Below, one piece after another: positions 20,992 to 33,224 of a stretch of DNA of 64,000 bases; positions within the stretch are counted from its first letter, which is position 1, and every line of letters starts with the position of its first letter. Position numbers and translations under genes: made by a program. The DNA comes from Malania oleifera (Eukaryota > Streptophyta > Magnoliopsida > Santalales > Ximeniaceae): the NCBI RefSeq assembly GCF_029873635.1, contig NC_080423.1, positions 103,230,991-103,294,990 of the forward strand, read 5' to 3'. The notes under the pieces were generated by a model, which was not told the origin of the DNA, did no database searches, and saw only the letters and a program-made list of their open reading frames with translations.

Positions 20992-22319
20992 GTGCATGTT
21001 TTTGGGAAGTTGGTCGTTAATTAGTGTGCATCATCTCAATTGACATTTATACCCTTTTGGTTTTAATTAATTAATTTCTTATGGTATTAATTAATTAATT
21101 AATTAATTAATTAATTAATTGCTTTTGGTTTTAATTAATTAATGTCTGTGTGGCCTCTAGATATTTTTAATTTGTTGTTTATATAAGGGAGGTTTGAGTG
21201 CTAAATTGATTAACTATTTTCTGGAAAATTAGTTGGACAACTTCTGTCACGAATATTTTTTAAAATATTTTATGATGGGAGAATTTGACAACTCAATATC
21301 TGAAAACTTTCATCGAGAAAAAAATTATACTAAAAATATATCTATTTATGGTTCAAAAAAATTATACTATTATTCACTAAAATTTTAAATTTGCACTTAA
21401 TCAGTGAAATTTAAATTGTAACAATTCGACTTTTAAAGGTTTTGATTTTAGTGACTCAGAAACCTATTTAAATATGAAACTTCAAGTCCTATATGTAATT
21501 TAAAAACTATTTGAAAAATAAAAAATAAAAATACGAAGGAATTTACTTTTTTGTGTTTGTGGTGTTGATAAAAGTGAATATATATATATATGTCAAATTA
21601 ACGAATAAAATCTCTAAGTTACACATTATCGGTATTTGAATTTTCTTAACTTTTACCCACGAGAATAAATTTTTATTTTTTTTGAAGCATATATATTAAT
21701 GGGCAAATTTTATAATGTATTTTATTAGTTAATTAATTTATTTATTAGGAAGATTGACAGAGGAGGGGGAGCCTGTCCCTACAGCCAAGATTTGGGCTTT
21801 AATGACACAAAAGTGGAGTTGGCTGTGAGTTGGTCATTGCCATTAGCTTACCTTCTAAATAAAGAAAAGATGAATTTTGGACTTCCCAGGGTTATGAAAT
21901 TTTGGGGTTTCCTTCTGATTTCTTGGTGAACTCCTTTTTTGGTAGCAATTATTTTTTGTAACCACTAGGATCATGATTATTTTCTTTTCCCTGTCTCTTC
22001 AAAAGTAAAACTCTGTTAGAGTGTTAGGGTAACCAAAAAGCATGATATGATGGATTAGGGTTTCATTAATTGTGCATAGATGTTTAAGTTGGATTTAGCC
22101 TCCAAATATCATCATAGAAAATATTTAAAATAATTACAATTTCCGTAATTGTCCAACTTTGACTATTAAACGATGTATTTTACGCGTAATATTTATAGTC
22201 TTGCTTGTTCACTTGTCTTCCGTCATCACCAGCAACTAGTGTTCGATATAATAATGAAGTGACTTTCTTTCTACGGAGAAATTAAATTAAATTAAATATA
22301 TTATATGGTAACTTGGATC
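20992..22319. other. Upstream region of the cyclin gene, no gene seen
   Basis: AT-rich, with an (ATTA)n run at about 21086-21121. No open frame with recognisable content. Confidence 0.5.
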
Positions 22320-23820
22320 GAAAAAAGATTTTGAGTAGCTCATAGGCTTCGAAAAGGTTGGTTAATGTAAATATCAATAAAATATGAAACCATTACAATT
22401 TTATGCATCTTCCTATATCTAAGATTTTCCTACTAATACAGTGGCATTCTTGAGTAAAATGTTTTGATAGTAATGAGCATGCCTTTCATATTTGGGAGTT
22501 GGGCTAGTCAATTAACTTAACTCGATATTTTAGTTAGCTTGCTCTTTCCTTCTTTCCTAAACTAAATGAGGTTTTGATCTAGTATAAAATCAATAAAGAT
22601 AACTTGCTCCATGGAATAATATTTAAAATGCACATAGCTTAATTAGATCAAGGAAAATATGTTCTCCTTACTTACTTTCCATAACTTCCTTTTGAAGTAC
22701 CAAATATTTTTCTTTGGGCAAAAGACATGACTCCTAGCGATTCGAAAAAAAAATTGATCTCGTTGAAGGTTTTAAAACTTGTATTTTTCTTTTTAGATTT
22801 GGTAAAAATATGTGAACCTCCACTGAAATTTCAAAATCTCATAGACTTATGTTTTTTTCACTAAATAAGGGGGAGTCATGTTCTTTTACTAAACATCATG
22901 AGCAGTCTGTGAGATTTTTGAAAACTCAAAGGATATCAGCATCTTTTCATCAAGTATGAGATATCAATGGAATTTTCAAAGCCTTTGGAGATGAAGATCT
23001 ACGTATTTTCGTCAAATTTTAGGGGAGATCAATGAATCCGCATATAATTTAAAGCGAGTAAAATATATAGGGTAACTTCAAGTTATCAGTCCAATAAAAG
23101 GGCTTGGACTCCTTAAAAAGCTTCAATAGAATTGGTTTATTTACAAATTAATAAGATATGAAACTATTACAATTCTATATACATTGATGTGTTTATCATT
23201 TTCCTATAAATGCAATGGCATTCTTGAGTAAAATACTCTTCAATATATAGTAATGAGCATATTAGGAATTGTGTGAGGCAATTAAAATAACTTAATGTTT
23301 CAGTGAGATTTAATCTAGCATAAACTCAATAAAAATAACTTCTCCAATCCAAATGCACATAATTAAATCTATTAAAACGCGTTCTCTATAAATATTTTTT
23401 GAAAAAAACTTCCTTCAAAAGTGTCAAATGTATTTCTTTGGGTAAAATATATTGACCTTTCTTAAGGTTTGGAAAAAAAGACATGAATCTCACATAGGGT
23501 TTCAAAACTTATACAATTCTTTCCTAAGATTTGGCATGAGAAGATATGGACTTTTCCTAACGTTTTCAAATTTTTAGGATTCTTATACCCTATTTCTTGA
23601 CTTATCTTTTACCAAATATTATGAGAGATCCATGTCCTTTCGATTTCAAGGGAATTCTATGTGATTTTTGAAAACTCAAGTGATGTTGGCATTTTTATCA
23701 AATTGGGGAGACTCGTGAAATTTTTAAAAGCTTTGAAGATCGAGATTTGTGTTTTTTTCACCAAACATTAGGGAAAATCAATATCTTTTATCCCTATTTA
23801 TTTTTCTCCTTTGAAAATGT
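22320..23820. repeat. Diverged tandem duplication of about 750 bp
   Basis: Two tandem segments, roughly 22320-23085 and 23086-23820, share an ordered series of blocks: ATGAAACCATTACAATT / ATGAAACTATTACAATT, GGCATTCTTGAGTAAAAT (in both, 22443 and 23217), AGTAATGAGCAT, TTTCTTTGGGCAAAA / TTTCTTTGGGTAAAA, and repeated GATTTTTGAAAACTCAA. Divergence is considerable. Non-coding. Confidence 0.75.
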
Positions 23821-24019
23821 CAAATCTTTATCTAATAATGTCAAAGTCAAGTTCAATCATGTTAAATTATTTGGAAGGTCGATGAAATCAATTAGAATAC
23901 ATAGAGAGCTACAACGTACCCAAAGTCACATCTTGCATCAACCAAGACGACTTAGATAAGTTGTGTTACTAATAAAGAATGAATAAAGTAGCCAAGCAAA
24001 CTACTTGAGAAAATAACAA

Positions 24020-25191
24020 ATAGGCCTAGCTAGTGCACCCTAATTTTAGACGAAATTCAGCGCAGGAAATCCCCTTCTCTCTCTCTTTCTACGTTCCTCT
24101 CTCCTTCTCTCTTCGATTTCAGGCTTTTTCTCGCCGAATCAAAGATTTGAAGCCACCACGACGTTCCTGGCGGAATTTTCTACAAGTTTGCTGAAGCTGA
24201 TCGTTGGTGGAGTTGGCTTGGATTTCGTCCCAATCTCAAGGTAAGACATTTTATTCAGTATTAACATTTCCCTCAGTTATAAGAAATACAATACACGAAG
24301 AAATACTGATATTTTGTTCTGAGGGAATTGATTTTCAGGGTGTTGAATAGAGAACTCTGCGGCTATAGGGCCAGAATTTAGTAAGGGCTTTTCAGAGTTA
24401 AAGTAAAAGAAATATGCTATGCTAGAGTTTTAAGAATATTAATAGAGTTTTCATAGATGCATATATACCCGTTATTATGCAGTTTCTACAGAACGAATGT
24501 TTTAATGTTGTGTGACCTGAGTAGATATTTACCTGATGTAAAATTTATATAGTACTTCAGCATATAATGTTATATAGCATGTATATACAGTTATTCACAG
24601 ATGATTAACAAATAGATTTATATAGATTTTATTCAGTTCAGTATATCATAGTTTTTACAGAATGCTATGTTTTCCTGAATACCATAATACACAGTTTATA
24701 TTATACAGTTATAGCATCGAGATGCTATAGTTACTCAGATTTTACAGTATTTACAGTACAGAATTATAGCGTTATGGTTATTTTGGAAACATAAAGAAAA
24801 CAGCAAAGGTATATATATAGAAGTACTTATTCAATATCAGATCCCTGTGTAGATATTACAGACAGATACAGTTTACAGAGCACGGTATCGTTGCTATATA
24901 CAGATAGAGTGCAACCACATATCTCAGATAGTGTGTGGGTACCGTCTAACCGTGCTCAGAGAGGATGCAACTCCCCAGTACACTGGGTAGAGGGGGCCGG
25001 TTAGACGAGGTAGCAGCCAGTCCCGCGCTTAGGAGTGGATGCAGTTTGGCCAGGCTGAGGTAGTGTAGAGTACGATGACTTACCTGGAGGGCCGACCAGG
25101 TTAAGTCCCGCCTACGGACCGCAGAACCCTGTCGTGAGGGGTCAAATCATGACATATAGAATCCCAGGGAAAGAACACAGTTATATATATA

Positions 25192-25230
<39 letters not shown>

Positions 25231-25721
25231 TTTTATAGTTTTTATTGTATGTAGTATGTTATAGCAATGTGAATGATAGAAAGCTCAAATGATACAAATG
25301 TTTTAAGCTTTTATACATGTGTTTTATCATGCATTTTTAAATATTATTATTATAATTTTATGACTCGGTCGCCACACACTAGTAATAGCATATTTCCACT
25401 TACTGAGCGTCGACTCACCCCATTACTTTAACATTTTTCAAGTGAGCCAGTTAGGCAAGCAGATCAGGCTCATGGATAGAGATCACTTGGTCACCCTAGT
25501 TATAGGGTAAGTTTTGTGTAGGGTTTTGTATTTTTGGGTAGTTAATACTGGAGAGAGAGATATATTATGTAGTAATGGTTGAAAATACTGAATTCTGGTA
25601 TTTTATATACATGTATATGTGGTTATATGATTTATGTTTTCCACTGCATAGGGGTGTCCATTATATTCAAATATTAGAGTAATTTGTTAAAAAAAAATGG
25701 AGAAATTTTGAGGATGTTACA
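24020..25721 (+). mobile_element. Ty3/gypsy LTR, plus strand
   Basis: Ends GGATGTTACA at 25721; the left end near 24020 is uncertain and may be truncated. It carries the CT-rich leader (24072-24120), splice-like signals CAAGGTAAGACA (about 24238) and TTTTCAGGG (about 24332), the core GAGCACGGTATCGTTGC (24878-24894), and a block with CCGCCTACGGACCGCAGAACCC that is the counterpart of 11640-11665 on the other strand. No internal domain is attached. A (TA)n tract lies at about 25180-25226. Confidence 0.75.
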
Positions 25722-26600
25722 ATGAAGGTGATTAAAAACAGACCGCGTTAGTTATTAGTTGAAGTACGAAACATGTGCTTCATGTTCCATATCATTCCCT
25801 TATTTCTAATCACACAAAAATAACTAAGAAGATGAGAAAGTTACCTAGTATTGGAGAACACCCAAATTACTTCCACTTCTCCTCTACTGTATTTTCTAGC
25901 TTAAGAATTAGCGATTCATTATTGAAGTAGTCTCTGACTAATTCACTATAAGAAGGTTTCTATTAAACTTTTTTCCATTAATTAGAGTTGACATATCTTT
26001 ATATTATAATCACTTGAAGTCAATATTTGTGGAAAATTTGAACGAGTGATGACGACTTTCATAATCAATCACTTGTTCATAAAGGCACTCCACTATTAAG
26101 AAGAGGACAATCTCATGAAAATAAGTTCCTGAATGTAAAAATCAATCTTGTTTCTACAAACTAGGTTAGATACTTGTAACCGCAGATGAATTTTAACATG
26201 CAAGAAATTCCAGTCATGCACACAAAGAATGGTCAAAATTCCATACAACTAAAGTTTCCAAAGTTAAATTACTAGGCAAGAAGGTGTGACCATCTAGGTT
26301 TGAAAGAGATAGAAACCAATTATATACAAATTATAAACTTCTTCTACCACACTCTTAAAAGGGATGAGCAAAAAAGTTATTAAAATGGTTGGTAAGATTA
26401 TGTCAATCTCAAAGAGCTTGGATAGTACAATATAGAGGTCATTTTAATACAAGCATATACATCCAACTCGTTATTTTATATTACAAGAATGATCTATTGT
26501 ACATGGAAATGTACTGAAAAAGATCAAACCAAAAAAAAAAATCTTAGAAAAAAAAAAACAAGAAGAGGTCAATGATGATAAAAATATTAGAAATAAGAAG
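25722..26600. other. Intergenic, nothing recognised
   Basis: No gene, no repeat ends and no open frame of note between the gypsy LTR and the copia nest. Confidence 0.45.
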
Positions 26601-28464
26601 TCTAGTTAAGCTGGTAGTGAAGTGACTTACGGAATCGCCCTAAGATCCGGTTGTAGTGCATGCAGATAACAAAAATAAATAAATCAAATCATGCAATCCC
26701 TAATTACGTGATTAGGATTAAACCTGTGAGATCTATCTAGTTTGATCCCGAATTTGCAAGAACGAAAATGAGCTCTTGAAGACGACTAAGAATCTTCTAC
26801 TGTATTCCTTGAACACGTCTTGCTCTTGAGAGAGTGGGCTTATAAACGGCTGCTAGAGTTTTCTTCTCTCACGAAAACGTCTGCTAAGTGAGTTTTTTTT
26901 TTCCCCCATCTCCCCTAGCTACTGAATGGAGCGCGTGTATATAGGCTACAGTAGGGACCTCTGGATAAATATGACTAGGGCTTCCCACGTAATTAAAAAT
27001 TTATAATCCGGCTCAAATTCATCCTTAATTACGTTAGTAATAATTTACACCACTAAAGTAATTATAATTGCACTCCCTATCATATTCGAAATTAAATTTC
27101 AAGCTTCTATTATTAAATGCTTATTTATCTCCCCATGTAAAGATTACAAAATACCTGTCTATTAAATTAAATTACTAATAATTTAATTAATTGACATATT
27201 AATTCCCTGTAACCTTCCATTTAACTTATTTGATGTGCCGGATTCAAAATCCACCTGTAGGGTTTGATCAAAATTTATAAGCTTCCTCAAGGGGGTATCA
27301 TCAATCCCAATATCGGGACGTGGATTCCATCAATAATTAATGTTCACCATACACATAATGTCATCACCCAACTCACTGAGTATTTTGACCCAAAAAGAAT
27401 CTCACTCTTTTATGAATCAAAGTAATGAACAGTATATGCACATGCCCAATATTATATCAGGATTAAGAGCATAAGCACTCACAATAATCATAAGGTATTA
27501 ATTATTTTATATAGTCAGTATAAAAACAATTACGCCAAGACGGTCATGTTCAATACACACAAAGAGTTGGAATTGTATCTATAGCAACCTCAATTTATTA
27601 ACATAAAATGTCACATAATAGATCAAATGGTCAACCCGAACCCGTGGGTAGCGGGGACACCTGTCAAACACAGTAGAATTCTACGCAGCAGTAAACATAA
27701 AATTCAAACATCCATCCATAAAGCATAATACCAGAGCTTTCTATAACATTATAAAATTGTACTTCTATACATCCTTATATACATCAAAATATCTCTAGGG
27801 TCGAACACAAAATAACTTTGACCCTATTACAAAATCTTATCCTTCTCACAGGGTAATCTCACTAGCTCAACGGCGGCCTTGACTAGCCGGTCTCTTAGGG
27901 GCTCCTGAAAAATTAATTAAGTTTGGGGGTGAGACACTTCTCAGTAAGGGAAAATAAACTAAATTCAGTTGTGTGGCAACATGAATATTTAATGCAATTA
28001 TACTTATACAGTACATTTCATATTTCATAAACGTTCATCATATCGTACTGAAAAATCACATGCTTTCATATTTTCTAGTAAGTCATATCATACATAAACA
28101 TCTGTTATACTGATAATACTGAAAACATATACCCAGGATGAATAGCTAGCTGGTGTCATGTATTACCCCCCATGACGGGTTGTGCAGCCAGAAGGCGGGA
28201 CCCTACAATGGCTGGCCGACCACTGCCGAGTCAAATATGTCTGTAAGTACGATGGACCCGCCACACCCTGATTTGGACTGCTAGGTGGATGTCCACACTC
28301 TATTGAAAACCACATCGACTATCCATCTCACATCCCCTTGTGGGATGGTTAGCACTAATATGACGTAAATATCTTATCTACAATATAGCTACGGTACCGA
28401 GCCCCTAAACTAAACTAAACTAACATCTTGGTTGTGATAACATATAATACATGATCATATATAT

Positions 28465-28640
28465 AACATAATTACGGCCTCGTGCCTAAAATATAGTAAT
28501 TATGGTCTTGTGCCGAAATCACGTATAAATACAACCTCGTGCCGATAACATAAATACGGCCTCGTGCTGATAACATATATACGACCTCGTGCCGATAACA
28601 TAAATACGGCGTCGTGCCGAAACATAAATACGTGGCCTTG
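28465..28640. repeat. Short tandem near-repeats inside gypsy LTR
   Basis: About six units of 25-30 bp built on TACGGCCTCGTGCCGATAAC, decaying in both directions. It lies in the transcribed part of the LTR, between the two proposed splice signals. Confidence 0.8.
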
Positions 28641-29310
28641 CGCCAAAATCGTATCAGATATATATATATTCTGAAAATAAATCATTTTTCATATATTCGT
28701 CAAAATCATCACAACATAACTCATCTTTTCATGATACCTGAATACATGTTTTGCTCGTAAAGTCTTTCATATCATAATACAATTCTCGTAAAATAATATT
28801 CATGTCACACATGTACTGTTAAAAGTAATACTTCATATTCTAAAATCGTGATTTTCTGGCATCTCATACATACATATACATTTTAATCATCGTAGCAGTA
28901 TGTTCCCAATCGTACATTTCATTTGTAATAAACAAATATGACATATGCTTTTCTGAAAATAAATTTACTCATAATCATTAATAACTTGCGTGGAAAATGA
29001 CTGCTTTAGTTTATTCCCTTACCTTGCTACTGAGGAAGCCCCCAAAATATTCTAAGCTAACCCCCGTATGATTTCCTGATCGATACCCTGAAACTCAAAA
29101 CTCCCAGTATTAAACATCAGTATTTTCATGCCTACATCATTTCCTATAACTACCATAAAATCTAATTTGGCTTAAAAAGCTTTGCCTCAACTTAGGGATG
29201 ATTTCCAACTGCATTTTCCCAATGATCCGCTCCAGCAAACTCGTAGAGAACTTCGCCAAGAGCGTCGTGGTGACTTCGGATTGTCGATCTGATATATATC
29301 TGGCCTAAAA

Positions 29311-29350
<40 letters not shown>

Positions 29351-29413
29351 GAAGGGGAGAGAGAGAGAGAGAGTGGAGAGGAAGCTTAAAAATGAAGTTA
29401 AAAATCGGATTTT

Positions 29414-29454
<41 letters not shown>

Positions 29455-29457
29455 CAT

Positions 29458-29650
29458 ATTCGTCGACGAGACACGTCACCTCATTGACAAGTCCTTCATT
29501 AAATTCGTCGACGAGACCCTATATTCGTCGACAAAATTCAGGCTGCCTCAGAACCCCTCTCGGTATTTTCTCGTTGATGAGGCCCTGTATTCGTCGATGA
29601 ATTTTCTTATGTACTTGTCGACGAACCCCTATATTCGTCGACGAACCTAG
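29458..29650. repeat. GTCGAC palindrome array, nested gypsy LTR
   Basis: About eight TTCGTCGACGAA-like words (near 29459, 29481, 29505, 29525, 29570, 29590, 29616 and 29636), some exact and others with one or two changes. U3 position, upstream of an AT-rich tract. Confidence 0.85.
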
Positions 29651-30312
29651 GCAATCTCTTGAAGTCTACAACCTCCTTCTGTTTCTGTTTATATTTCTCT
29701 CCCTTTTAATTATTCAAATTTCATTTTATTTGGGTTGTCACAGTATCATTTCCAATAGTCAAGACAGACCTATTAAAACCTTGTGCTACAGTCCTACCAA
29801 TGGTGTGTCCAATTTCATTTAAGACTGTGAACAATAAACTTATATTCTATAAGAATTGATGATCTAATCTTCTATGTATAAGTTGTACTCTACACACTAG
29901 ATCACTTACTATATAGAATAAAAGACACACATACATAATCATTAAATAAATAATGTGAGGCAAACATTGCTCACAAAGATTCTCATTAAAATGGAATAAC
30001 TAAAGTTATTAATAAATACTAAAACCGATTACATAAAGCATGTCTTTCAGTATAAATCCCTAACAATCTCCCACTTAGACTCAAAGCCATGCTACCATAC
30101 ATCTCACTCCCATTCCCTCTACATGACTATCAAAAGTCCTAACTGGTAAGCTCTTTGTAAACTGGTCTTACAGGTTGCTTGCCAATGCAGTCTTGATCAC
30201 CATTACATCACCTCTCTACATGATATCTCGTATCAGGTGATACTTGAGCTTGATGTGTTTTGCCCTCTTGTGGCTCCTGGATTCCTTTGAGTTAGCAACC
30301 GCCCCGCTATTA

Positions 30313-31007
30313 TCACAGTAAAGTGTAATAGGCGATTGTACCAAAGGAACCACTCCTAGATCCAATAGAAAGTTCCTGAGCCAAACAGCCTCCTAAGGCA
30401 ACCACATATTCGGCCTCCATAGTGGAATCAGCAACACATGATTGCTTAATACTCCTCCAACTAATGACTTTACCTCCTAGAATAAACACATTTTTCAAGG
30501 TTGATTTTCTAGAATCCTTATCTGACTGAAAATCTGAGTCTGTGTACCCAATGGGTACTAGACTATCTGCCTGATAAACCACCATATAATCCCTAGTCAT
30601 TTTCAGGTACTTGATTATATATTTTACCACAGTCTAGTGTTCCCACCCTAGGTTAGATTGATATCTGCTGACCATGCCTACGGTAAAACAGATGTTAGGT
30701 CTAGTGCAAAGCATAGCATACATGAGGTTTCCTACTACTGATGCATAAGGAACTGCCTTCATGTTCTCTACCTCAATCGATGTTTTAAGACACTGATCCT
30801 TGGATGGAGAGATTCCATGTTTGAAAGAGAGTAACCCTTTCTTGGAATCCTGCAAGCAAAAACATGCAAGAATCATATTGACATAAGTAGCTTGTGATAA
30901 GCCCAACATCCTTTGCTTGCGATCTCGCAAAAGCTTGATCCCAAGGATGTGATCGGCTTCTCCCAAATCCTTAATGTTGAATTGTCCGAATAACCATACC
31001 TTAATCG
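30313..31007 (-). mobile_element. Copia element A: end of reverse transcriptase and RNase H
   Basis: Minus-strand sequence encodes the C-terminal part of a Ty1/copia reverse transcriptase (KDLGEADHILGIKL, YASVVGNLMYAMLCTRPNI) followed by RNase H (IGYTDSDFQSDKDSRKST, then STMEAEYVVA). The remainder of pol is missing; the fragment stops where element B has inserted near 31.01 kb. Fossil, with a small number of breaks. Confidence 0.88.
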
Positions 31008-31023
31008 AAGAAGTGAATTCAGG

Positions 31024-32957
31024 TGTAATCCCAAGAGGGGGGGTGAATTGGGTATTTTGAAAATATTTAATTTTACTTCATCAATCAGTCCCTATTTTAA
31101 GATTTAACACATACAATCACTGGGGCTTGAAATTAATTCAATCCAATAATTTTTTATTCAATTATACCCAATTAATTACCAAGTGCTTGTAAGGTTATTC
31201 AACATAAACACATGCAAGATAGGTAATGAAATGCGTTGCGAAAATTAAAAGGAGTAAGGGAAGAGAGAAGGCAAACACAATTTTTACGAGATTCAACTTA
31301 CCTAGCCTACGTCCTCACCTTGAGCAACCCACTCAAGGATTCCACTAAATCCCTGCTCCTTTAACCGAGACGGAGCTTCCCTTACAATCCGCTACTTACA
31401 AGAGGTATTGTTTCCTTCTAATCCGCTACTTACAAAAGATACAACTTTCTTCTCAAACCCGGTTCACAACTCGAACCGTGATTACAATATAACTAATCTG
31501 CAAAAACTCAATAATACCTACACAAGCTAGTGAGTACAATAGAAATCCCTAACACATATTCATATGATAAAATAACTTGAAGCTCAATATGTATGTAATG
31601 TTAAAATCGTTATATGTATGATATGCTTCACAAAATTACCTTCAAGATAATATCTCTGAAAAATTAATTTCTTATAAATAAACACTTTTGAGATATTAGG
31701 GTTTCAAACCAATCCACTTGATGTAGGAAAATCAAGATACGATCCTTGTAAAAATAATCTTTAATAGCACTTAGATCTAGGTTCCAGCTATCAAGTAATT
31801 TGCAAGATTAACTCTTTGAATAAAAATACGACTTGAAATATTCCAAAGATTTCTCACACACATATATTTAAAACACTCTCAAATTGAGCAATCAAATAGT
31901 TTTTGTAGCAGTCAATCTTAGAACGATAAATATATTCAAGAATATCTCAAAAAGTTTAGTTCAATCAAATTTTTTCTCAAGTATGTATATTCAATCAGTT
32001 AATAAAATATTCGGATTGTTATTTTTGTTCCCAAGTAATATATATAAATTTTATGAGTTAAGGGAAAATAAAAATAAGATTTAAATGTGTAAAATACTTT
32101 TACCAAACCTCAAACCTCAAAATGAATGAAACGTTGCAGTAAGATATGAGTGAAAGCTCTTGACTCTTGAATGAGAATGCCCAAAAGTTGATGTATAGAA
32201 GTTGGAATGCAAGCCCGTAGAGAATTTTTGTTTAATGCTCTCAAGATATATTCAAAAGTGAGGCACTAGGGTTCTTAGGTTAATTTTATATGTGTTCTCG
32301 ACCCTAGTTTTAATCCCAACCTTTGGATCATTTTACCTAAACCAAATTCCATGCGTATCCCCGCTGAGCTGAAGTTCTATGCCTGAGATTTGTCGACGAG
32401 AGGACACCCTCATCAATGAGTGTTCAAAACTCATTCGTTGACATGAATGTGAGTTTGTCGACGAGAGACCTGTTTAAAATTTTTGTGCTCTCGATATTTT
32501 ATCATTGACGAGAACAAGGTATTTGTCGCCAAGTGGCCTTCATGCATTTGTCGACGAGGCCATTGGGTTCGTCGACGAGGCCTTTAAAAATTTGCCTCCA
32601 AAATTCAGTATAACTTAGAATCTTTTAAATAAATTCTTCATGATATGCATGTGTCCTAAGGTCAGTCTAATGTATCATTTTGAGCTTCTAACTATATGAT
32701 ATAAAAGATGCAAATACAATGAAATCTAAATACTCATTCTCATGACTATCTTGAATTTGACGTTTGCATCTCCATTCTTCTACTCTTTTAGTTCCATGGA
32801 TTGTGTCTGGTTGTATATTCTTTAATCCTCATGGCTTCCATGACTTCCTCAACTTCTGTGCATGTTAAATAATGTATATGTTCACACTCTCAATGCACAG
32901 ATCAAATATCAAGTGATTTGTCATTATCAAAACAGGATTTGACTCATAGAGTCAACA
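31024..32957 (-). mobile_element. Ty1/copia element B: 3' LTR
   Basis: A 1.93-kb LTR. On the minus strand it begins TGTTGACTCTATGAG at 32957, immediately preceded by a polypurine tract (AAAAAGGGGAGAT), and ends at 31024 with GGGATTACA. The sequence next to the end (CCAAGAGGGGGGGTGAATTGG on the plus strand) is typical of large SIRE-like copia LTRs. U3 contains GTCGAC palindromes, and TATAAAA lies downstream of them (about 32283-32290, minus strand). The element lies inside the pol region of element A. Confidence 0.8.
32388..32580. repeat. GTCGAC palindrome array, copia LTR B
   Basis: About seven words related to TTCGTCGACGAG, four of them with an intact GTCGACGAG core (near 32392, 32457, 32551, 32569). 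This is the same word as in the gypsy LTRs but in a copia LTR. Confidence 0.8.
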
Positions 32958-33224
32958 ATCTCCCCTTTTTTTATGATGACAAATACACGAGTAAAAATAG
33001 AAAATGGGTTACGCCTAACAAGGCTCCCTCTCAAATAATGCATAATATAAAATTCAAAAATATAAAATATGCTCATATACAATGTAAAAATAAGCAATAG
33101 TTTTGCACGTATAACTCATGTACTTATGTGCTTTTCTTTCCTTACTTAAAAAAAACACTTATATGCTTCTCCCCCTTTTTGCAAACTTATACTTGCTATA
33201 AACTATTTTTTCTATAAAACTTAT
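32958..33224 (-). mobile_element. Copia element B: scrap of 3' interior
   Basis: Short non-coding stretch between the LTR of B and the LTR of C, including the polypurine tract of B and a second CTCCCCCTTTTT run near 33171. Confidence 0.55.

Larger units (their letters stand above)
27580..29742 (-). mobile_element. Ty3/gypsy solo LTR nested in copia LTR A
   Basis: A 2.16-kb LTR, starting TGTGACAACCC on the minus strand, with perfect 5-bp duplications GTATC on both sides (575-579 and 743-747 of 27 and 29 kb respectively: 27575-27579 and 29743-29747). Comparison with the uninterrupted copia LTR copy at 36.9 kb confirms the insertion point. It carries the palindrome array (29458-29650), GA/CT leader, splice-like signals and the GGTACC core (28383-28404). 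A run of about six short near-repeats with the word CTCGTGCCGATAACAT lies at 28470-28640. Confidence 0.9.
26610..30065 (-). mobile_element. Ty1/copia element A: 3' LTR, split by a gypsy solo LTR
   Basis: On the minus strand the LTR starts TGTTAGGGAT at 30065, preceded by a purine tract (AAGTGGGAGAT), which marks it as the 3' LTR. It continues through 29743-30065 and, past the nested gypsy LTR, from 27579 down to about 26610 (left end uncertain). The part next to the LTR start recurs at 36661-37222 with roughly 6-7% difference; that copy is read as the 5' LTR of the same element. Confidence 0.7.

Noticed and set aside
24020-25721. Target-site duplication ATGAA for this LTR
   Set aside because: ATGAA occurs upstream near 23979, but the sequence after it does not look like an LTR start, so it may be chance.
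28465-28640. CRISPR-like spaced repeats
   Set aside because: The units are adjacent, decaying and without spacers, inside a plant LTR.
29192-29600. Open frames with long Ser-Leu or Ile-Tyr runs
   Set aside because: They are translations of GA and TA microsatellites in a gypsy LTR.
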